A stretch of 11,330 bases of DNA from CAZART01 sp964487555 (lineage in GTDB: Bacteria; Bacteroidota; Rhodothermia; Rhodothermales; VXPQ01): positions 1 to 11,330 of the forward strand of contig CAZART010000147.1 of the NCBI GenBank assembly GCA_964487555.1. The letters are read 5' to 3'. This document shows positions 8,101 through 11,330 of the stretch, piece by piece. The translations under genes were made by a program, and so were the position numbers. Every line of letters begins with the position of its first letter. Position 1 is the stretch's first letter. The notes beneath the pieces are model-generated. The model was not told the DNA's origin and made no database searches. It worked only from the letters and a program-made list of their open reading frames with translations.

Positions 8101-8374
8101 AGGCGTTCCGAGGCGGTTTTTGCTGGCTCAGAATTATCCGAATCCGTTCAATCCGAGCACGACGTTTCGCTTCGCGCTTCCGACGTCGGAGCAGGTGATT
8201 CTCGAGGTTATGGACGTGGCCGGCCGAACGGTGGCCGTCGTTGTCGATCAGAGGATGCCTGCGGGTCGGCACGAGGTGGTCTGGGCCGCAACCGGACTGC
8301 CGAGCGGGACGTATGTGTATCGACTCCGAGCCGGCGATTTTGTCCGGTCACGGACGTTCGTTCTGCTGAAGTAG
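5120..8374 (+). CDS. secreted HExxH metallopeptidase-like protein with six FN3-like repeats and a T9SS sorting domain
   Basis: A 1084-residue protein. Residues 1-43 form a long signal peptide (basic GRPFGRK, then hydrophobic CLMAVVMVGMTVVPGVVA, predicted cut before Q44). Residues ~75-400 resemble a secreted metallopeptidase domain, with VVMHEIGHGLGF (243-254; H246, E247, H250), preceded by YFGLDGNTPPGEIDFVT and followed by SSLMTPSV, a possible Met-turn. The usual metzincin third ligand (His/Asp three residues after G253) is Gly here, so the third zinc ligand is not identified. Six repeats of ~96 residues follow (starts near 413, 508, 605, 700, 795, 892). Each has a 'P...A..VPVDV.L.W' opening, a 'T.YFWRVRA.N..G.G.WS' core and an 'F.T' end: fibronectin III-like. 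Residues ~1000-1084 (LLAQNYPNPFNPSTTF ... LPSGTYVYRLRAGD) are a type A T9SS C-terminal sorting domain, which implies outer-membrane export and surface attachment or release. Substrate and activity are unknown. Confidence 0.88.
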   Translation: MTVDVRERLDDICSAGRPFGRKACTCLMAVVMVGMTVVPGVVAQVSRSGAVPHYITGLKQVAPDAAAVYCAAVSTDGPGRREAEAINRLAREVFGEDADGVGVPLKNSDRFVAPRIGAGKRGQAAPFEIEYTGFSPEAKTAFQYAVDVWSALVESSVPIRIEASWTSLDDGVLGSAGPDILHGDFGFGEPDTWYPSSLANALAGADLSTESVDIVANFNSDFEAWYFGLDGNTPPGEIDFVTVVMHEIGHGLGFFGTMNVDDGTGSAECDGLQGNGCWGFESHPDMADIFERFAEDLNGNLLIDTNIYPNPSSELGDVLIGADVYFDGAAAVDAFGDRPPLYAPFMWNGGSSFSHLDEASFPPGDPSSLMTPSVSASEAIHDPGPVGCGIFADMGWTTTVDCGFGVIPETPSIPVPISPENDATDVPVDVTLSWEEAQQADAYSLEIARTASFATPEVSVSGIEETSYSVEGLQNDTEYYWHVRATNAQSTSAYSTTYRFVTTSAPPAAPALIAPEDGAGSLPTTVLLDWQAVENADEYVVEVDTTAEFAAPVFRLTVSEAAVELMGLGNERTYFWRVRGRSNGETGEWSNTWAFTTIVALPAPPQLATPEDGDTSVSVDVELVWNSAARADRYEVVVASDSTFKSIVADSALADTSFTAAPLENNVRYYWRVRGINSAGSGAWSAVFEFETMIAAPAVPRLKTPENAARDVPVEVTFTWQAAVGAAGYELEVSTTLNFEDPVLSVSDIDTTALTVEDLEHDTQYFWRVRAFNQAGRSVFTSPFTFFTRVAPPGGVPLPASPVSGATALDTSITLAWNAVTGADGYRVQVGTDSTFTDGLTVDSTVSGRSLAIDGLETETRYFWHVSAMNAGGQGPWSSTFDFTTQIAPPGAAPMQGTPPDDATDLDRSIQLEWDAVDSAERYELVVSRDSTFVETILARQDVQATSFTISELDYETTYFWRVRALNAGGEGPWSDVRRFTTKAEPSDVATDETGVPRRFLLAQNYPNPFNPSTTFRFALPTSEQVILEVMDVAGRTVAVVVDQRMPAGRHEVVWAATGLPSGTYVYRLRAGDFVRSRTFVLLK

Positions 8375-8392
8375 CCAGCTCTATAACTTTTC

Positions 8393-8398
8393 GGAGGA
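8393..8398 (+). promoter_or_regulatory. Shine-Dalgarno of msrB
   Basis: GGAGGA, eight bases before the ATG at 8407. It lies within the 32-base gap after the stop codon of the large secreted protein. No hairpin with a T-run is seen in that gap, so read-through into msrB is plausible. Confidence 0.7.
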
Positions 8399-8406
8399 CC
8401 GCATCG

Positions 8407-8814
8407 ATGCCGGAGAAGGTCAAGAAATCGGAAGAGCAGTGGAGGGAGGAATTGTCGCCGGAGGAGTACCGGATCCTGCGCGAGAAGGGCACGGAGCGTG
8501 CTTTTACGGGCGAGTACTGGGATTACAAGGGGCAAGGAGTGTACCGATGCGCGGCCTGCGGCACGCCGTTGTTCGAATCGGATGCCAAGTACGAATCGGG
8601 TAGCGGATGGCCGAGCTTCTACGCGCCGGTCGACGAGGAGCACGTGGAGGTGGAGCGCGATTCAAGCCTGGGAATGGTGCGGACGGAGGCGCTGTGCGCG
8701 GCCTGCCATTCTCACCTGGGTCACGTCTTCGAGGACGGTCCCGAGCCTACGGGGCTCCGCTACTGCATCAACTCGGCCTCGCTGGACTTTGAGCCGCGGG
8801 ACGAGGACGCCTGA
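8407..8814 (+). CDS. msrB: peptide-methionine (R)-S-oxide reductase MsrB
   Basis: A 135-residue protein, full length for a stand-alone MsrB. It reduces methionine-R-sulfoxide in proteins, repairing oxidative damage. Seen in order: WREELSPEEYRILREKGTERAFTGEY, zinc-binding C48-x-x-C51, GSGWPSFYAP (65-74), zinc-binding C97-x-x-C100, HSHLGHVFEDGP (101-112, H103 and H106) and the catalytic RYCINSASL with C120. The position just before GWPSF, a resolving Cys in many MsrBs, is Ser66-Gly67, so this is probably a one-Cys MsrB recycled directly by thioredoxin or another reductant. No signal peptide is present, so it is cytosolic. It starts 32 bp after the secreted protein gene with a strong ribosome binding site, and its stop is one base from the converging homogentisate dioxygenase stop. 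Confidence 0.96.
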   Translation: MPEKVKKSEEQWREELSPEEYRILREKGTERAFTGEYWDYKGQGVYRCAACGTPLFESDAKYESGSGWPSFYAPVDEEHVEVERDSSLGMVRTEALCAACHSHLGHVFEDGPEPTGLRYCINSASLDFEPRDEDA

Positions 8815-8815
8815 A

Positions 8816-10033
8816 TTACGACGAGGTGACCGATTCGGCCCGGCGGCCGTTGGACGCGGTGCCTTCGTCGTGCAGCTCCGGCTTCCATGAGAAGGCGTAT
8901 TCCCGATCTTCGAGGTCGAGCGCCGTCTGGGTGAGGCGGAGCGGGCGGAAGGTGTCGACCATGACGGCCAGCTCGTCGGTGCCCTCCTTACCAATGGACG
9001 CCTCGGCCGCCCCCGGATGGGGTCCGTGCGGAATGCCGCCGGGATGCAGCGTAAAGGATCCCCGATCGATGCCTTTGCGGCTCATAAATTCGCCCTCGGC
9101 ATAGAAGAGGACTTCATCGGAGTCGATATTGGAGTGGTTGTACGGCGCGGGGATGGACAGGGGATGGTAGTCGAATTTCCGCGGCACGAAGGAGCAGACC
9201 ACGAAGTTGTGGCCTTCGTACATCTGGTGGACGGGCGGGGGCTGGTGGATCCGGCCCGTGATCGGCTCGAAGTCGTGGATCGAAATGGCGTAGGGATACA
9301 TGTAGCCGTCCCAGCCGACCACGTCAAACGGATGGTACCGGTAGATGTAGCGGTGGAGAAAGCCGTGCTTTTTGATGCGGACCTCGAATTCGCCCTGTTC
9401 GTCGTAGGTCTTCAGCTCGCCGGGCGGCCGAACGTCGCGCTCTGAGTAGGGACTGTGCTCGAGGAGCTGCCCGAATTGATTGCGGTACCGCCTGGGAAAT
9501 CGAAGATCGCGTTCGGCCTCGATGATGAGCAGCCGCGGCGGCATCGGTCCGGTGAAGGTCCACTTGTGGGTCAGCGTACGGGGGATGTGCACGTAATCTC
9601 CCTGCCGAAATTCGACGTCGCCGAGCGGGGTCTCAAGAGTGCCTTCACCCTCGTGGACGAAAACGAGCTCATCGCACGAGGCGTTCTTATAGAACACCTC
9701 CATCGCCTCGGTAGGCCTGCAAAGCGCGAGGCGCACGTCGCTATTGCCCATGATGTACCGGCGGCCCATGATCCAATTGCCCTCTTCCTTGAGCCGGAAG
9801 CCCTCGATATGCCGGTGGCGCAGCGAGGTCTCTTCGACGAACCGGATCTCGTAGGGCAGCGCGTCTTCGATGCGTTCGACGAGCGTGGGCTCGTGGATGT
9901 GATAGGCGATCGACGAAATGCCGCTAAAGCCCTCGGCGCCGATGACCTCCTCTTTGTAGAGCTCGCCGTCGGGCCTGCGGAATTGCGTGTGTCTCTTGTG
10001 GGGGACGTTGCCGAGTCGCGCGTAGTGTGGCAT
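8816..10033 (-). CDS. hmgA: homogentisate 1,2-dioxygenase
   Basis: A 405-residue cupin-fold, Fe(II)-dependent ring-cleaving dioxygenase. It converts homogentisate to maleylacetoacetate in tyrosine/phenylalanine catabolism. Diagnostic segments are HQMYEGHNFVVCSFVPR (269-285), YNHSNIDSDEVLFYAEGEF (298-316) and FTLHPGGIPHGPHPGA (327-342). By alignment with the human enzyme (H335, E341, H371), the iron ligands are H300, E307 and H336. The H300-to-E307 spacing is one residue longer than in the human enzyme, while the H330/H336 pair keeps its spacing. The last ~20 residues (from about 385) are a hydrophilic tail of no known role. It lies 47 bp downstream of the hydroxyphenylpyruvate dioxygenase gene on the same strand and very probably shares its transcript. 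No clear ribosome binding site precedes the ATG. The stop TAA is one base from the msrB stop. Confidence 0.93.
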   Translation of the reverse strand: MPHYARLGNVPHKRHTQFRRPDGELYKEEVIGAEGFSGISSIAYHIHEPTLVERIEDALPYEIRFVEETSLRHRHIEGFRLKEEGNWIMGRRYIMGNSDVRLALCRPTEAMEVFYKNASCDELVFVHEGEGTLETPLGDVEFRQGDYVHIPRTLTHKWTFTGPMPPRLLIIEAERDLRFPRRYRNQFGQLLEHSPYSERDVRPPGELKTYDEQGEFEVRIKKHGFLHRYIYRYHPFDVVGWDGYMYPYAISIHDFEPITGRIHQPPPVHQMYEGHNFVVCSFVPRKFDYHPLSIPAPYNHSNIDSDEVLFYAEGEFMSRKGIDRGSFTLHPGGIPHGPHPGAAEASIGKEGTDELAVMVDTFRPLRLTQTALDLEDREYAFSWKPELHDEGTASNGRRAESVTSS

Positions 10034-10080
10034 GGGTCGCTGGTGTCGAAGTTGGCGATTATCCTTGCGGGAAAAAAGAC

Positions 10081-11217
10081 TTACAGGTTGCCTCGCAACG
10101 CTTGTTCTCGCTCGATCGCTTCAAACAGGGCCTTGAAATTGCCGGCGCCGAAGGAGCGGGCGCCCTTTCGCTGGATGATCTCGTAGAACACCGTAGGACG
10201 ATCCTGCACAGGCTTCGTGAAGATCTGCAGCAGGTATCCTTCCGGGTCGCGATCGACGAGGATGCCGAGTTCCTGCAACCGGTCGACGGGTTCGTCGATA
10301 GAGCCGACGCGTTCCTGCAGCGCGTCGTAGTACGTGTTCGGAACGTGAAGAAACGTGACGCCGCGGTCACGGAGGCCTGTTACGGTCTCGAGAATGTCGT
10401 CCGTGGCCATCGCGACGTGCTGAACGCCGGGGCCTCGGTAGAACTCCAGATACTCCTCGATCTGGCTCTTCTTCTTGCCGTGCGCCGGCTCGTTAATGGG
10501 AAATTTGATCCGCTCGTTTCCGTTCGACATCACCTTGGACATCAGAGCGCTGTACTCGGTCGAGATCGCCTTGTCGTCGAACGAGATCATGTTCTTGAAT
10601 CCCATTACGTCGGCATAGAACTCGACGAAGGTATTCATCTCGCCCAGCGCTACGTTTCCCACGCAGTGGTCGACGTATTTCAGCCCTACCGGATAGGGGC
10701 GGAAGAATTCGTTCTCCGTCGTCTGAAATCCGGGCATGAAGAGACCGTCATAATCGGATCGCTCGACGAAGGAATGTATGGTGTCGCCGTACGTAGCGAT
10801 AGCGGCGATGACGACGCGGCCGTGCTCATCCTCGAGCACCTGGGGCTCGCGGACAGCCGTCGCACCGCGCCGCACCGTCTCCTCAAAAGAATACGCCGCG
10901 TCATCTACCCAGAGAGCGATGTCGCGCACGCCGTCGCCGTGCCGCTGCACGTGTTCGGCGATCGGAGAATCCGGTGCCAGTGCCGTCGTGAGCACGAAGC
11001 GGATCTTGCCCTGTTCGAGCAGGTAACTGGCCGCCTCTCGATGCCCGGTTTCCGGCCCGCGGTAGCCGGTCGTCCTGAATCCGAAGGCCGATTGGTAGTA
11101 GTGGGCCGCCTGTTTGGCGTTGCCGACGTAGAATTCTAGGTAGTCTGTCCCGTTGATCGGGAGGAAATCCTGGGCGTCCTCCAGGTCGGGACGGTCGAGG
11201 GCCTGAGCTTCAGCCAT
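10081..11217 (-). CDS. hpd: 4-hydroxyphenylpyruvate dioxygenase
   Basis: A 378-residue protein of two vicinal-oxygen-chelate modules. It converts 4-hydroxyphenylpyruvate to homogentisate, the substrate of the next gene. Numbered from the ATG at 11217, the Fe(II) ligands are H184 (KYVDHCVGNV), H267 (GPGVQHVAM) and E346 (TVFYEIIQRKGARSFGAGNF), the last within the family's signature end. The N-terminal module begins INGTDYLEFYVGNAKQAAHY (21-40). The frame is open further to an ATG at 11262, adding 15 residues. I prefer 11217 because the added residues precede any conserved domain, the ATG at 11262 has no ribosome binding site (ctcccct), and AGAAAG lies just before 11217. If 11262 is used, the possible operator pair described separately is coding sequence. 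First gene of the hpd-hmgA operon. Confidence 0.95.
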   Translation of the reverse strand: MAEAQALDRPDLEDAQDFLPINGTDYLEFYVGNAKQAAHYYQSAFGFRTTGYRGPETGHREAASYLLEQGKIRFVLTTALAPDSPIAEHVQRHGDGVRDIALWVDDAAYSFEETVRRGATAVREPQVLEDEHGRVVIAAIATYGDTIHSFVERSDYDGLFMPGFQTTENEFFRPYPVGLKYVDHCVGNVALGEMNTFVEFYADVMGFKNMISFDDKAISTEYSALMSKVMSNGNERIKFPINEPAHGKKKSQIEEYLEFYRGPGVQHVAMATDDILETVTGLRDRGVTFLHVPNTYYDALQERVGSIDEPVDRLQELGILVDRDPEGYLLQIFTKPVQDRPTVFYEIIQRKGARSFGAGNFKALFEAIEREQALRGNL

Positions 11218-11225
11218 GATCTTTC

Positions 11226-11246
11226 TGAAAGCGCTTCCAAACGTTT
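11226..11246. promoter_or_regulatory. possible pair of LacI-family-like palindromic operators just upstream of hpd
   Basis: TGAAAGCGCTTCCA (11226-11239) is a near-palindrome with the aanCGntt core used by LacI/GalR regulators and matches 13 of 14 positions of the cre-type consensus TGWAANCGNTNWCA. It overlaps AAACGTTT (11239-11246), a perfect 8-bp palindrome of the same core type, with centres 10 bp apart. It lies 9-29 bases before the preferred hpd start. It would be coding DNA if translation began at 11262. No regulator gene is visible in the window, so this is tentative. Confidence 0.2.
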
Positions 11247-11281
11247 TCGTTACGATCTCCATAGGGGAGACGGCGGGCTTC

Positions 11282-11330
11282 CTAATAGACGGTGTGAATC
11301 ATGGTGCGTTCCCCGGTCGATGGGGATCGG
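11282..11330 (-). CDS. possible C-terminal end of an upstream gene, cut by the right edge
   Basis: A minus-strand frame is open from the right edge for about 15 codons and ends ...STGERTMIHTVY before a TAG at 11284-11282, 64 bases upstream of the preferred hpd start. If real, it would be the end of the gene preceding hpd in the same direction. So short an open stretch is weak evidence; the same bases could instead be the hpd promoter and leader. Confidence 0.2.
   Translation of the reverse strand, partial: RSPSTGERTMIHTVY

Noticed and set aside
10027..11139. 370-codon plus-strand open frame antisense to hpd
   Set aside because: hpd is unambiguous on the other strand with all three iron ligands; the antisense frame has no family features.
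11282..11302. six-codon leader peptide MIHTVY upstream of hpd (possible tyrosine-sensing attenuator)
   Set aside because: It has a single Tyr codon and no visible competing hairpins, and its frame stays open to the window edge, so the end of an upstream gene is at least as likely.

Overview
The window is a GC-rich bacterial scaffold segment with three 100-base runs of N (1405-1504, 2619-2718, 4993-5092). The long secreted protein ends in a 'NYPNPFNP'-type C-terminal sorting domain of the Bacteroidota/Rhodothermota type IX secretion system. Strong AGGAG/GGAGGA ribosome binding sites and high GC suggest a Rhodothermota-like (Rhodothermales/Balneolales) or related environmental genome. This placement is an inference; no rRNA or marker phylogeny is available here.

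Layout, left to right. On the minus strand, 1-793 is a SAM hydrolase (DUF62 family) cut by the window edge. Divergent from it is a YraN-family protein (1000-1386), whose last ~25 bp, including the stop codon, are re-iterated around the first N gap. Next is a probable exported protein of unknown function (from 1639), which seems to change frame near 2400 and runs into the second gap. Between that gap and the minus-strand acyl/acetyl-CoA synthetase-like gene (2898-4886) lies a 38-bp tandem array derived from the 3' end of that synthetase gene. The 4887-5119 divergent intergenic region holds a third short tandem repeat and the third gap.

The 5120-8374 gene encodes a large secreted protein: signal peptide, HExxH metallopeptidase-like domain, six fibronectin-III-like repeats and a T9SS sorting domain. 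msrB follows 32 bp downstream on the same strand, possibly co-transcribed. On the opposite strand, converging on msrB with a single base between stop codons, is a two-gene tyrosine catabolism operon, hpd then hmgA. It converts 4-hydroxyphenylpyruvate to homogentisate and then to maleylacetoacetate.

The most unusual signal is not a gene. All three assembly gaps sit on tandem repeats, and two of the three repeats are built from the terminal coding bases plus stop codon of the neighbouring gene. The 38-bp array also shows units changed toward a stronger hairpin and lacking the original stop codon. No defence system, CRISPR, transposase, tRNA or rRNA was seen.
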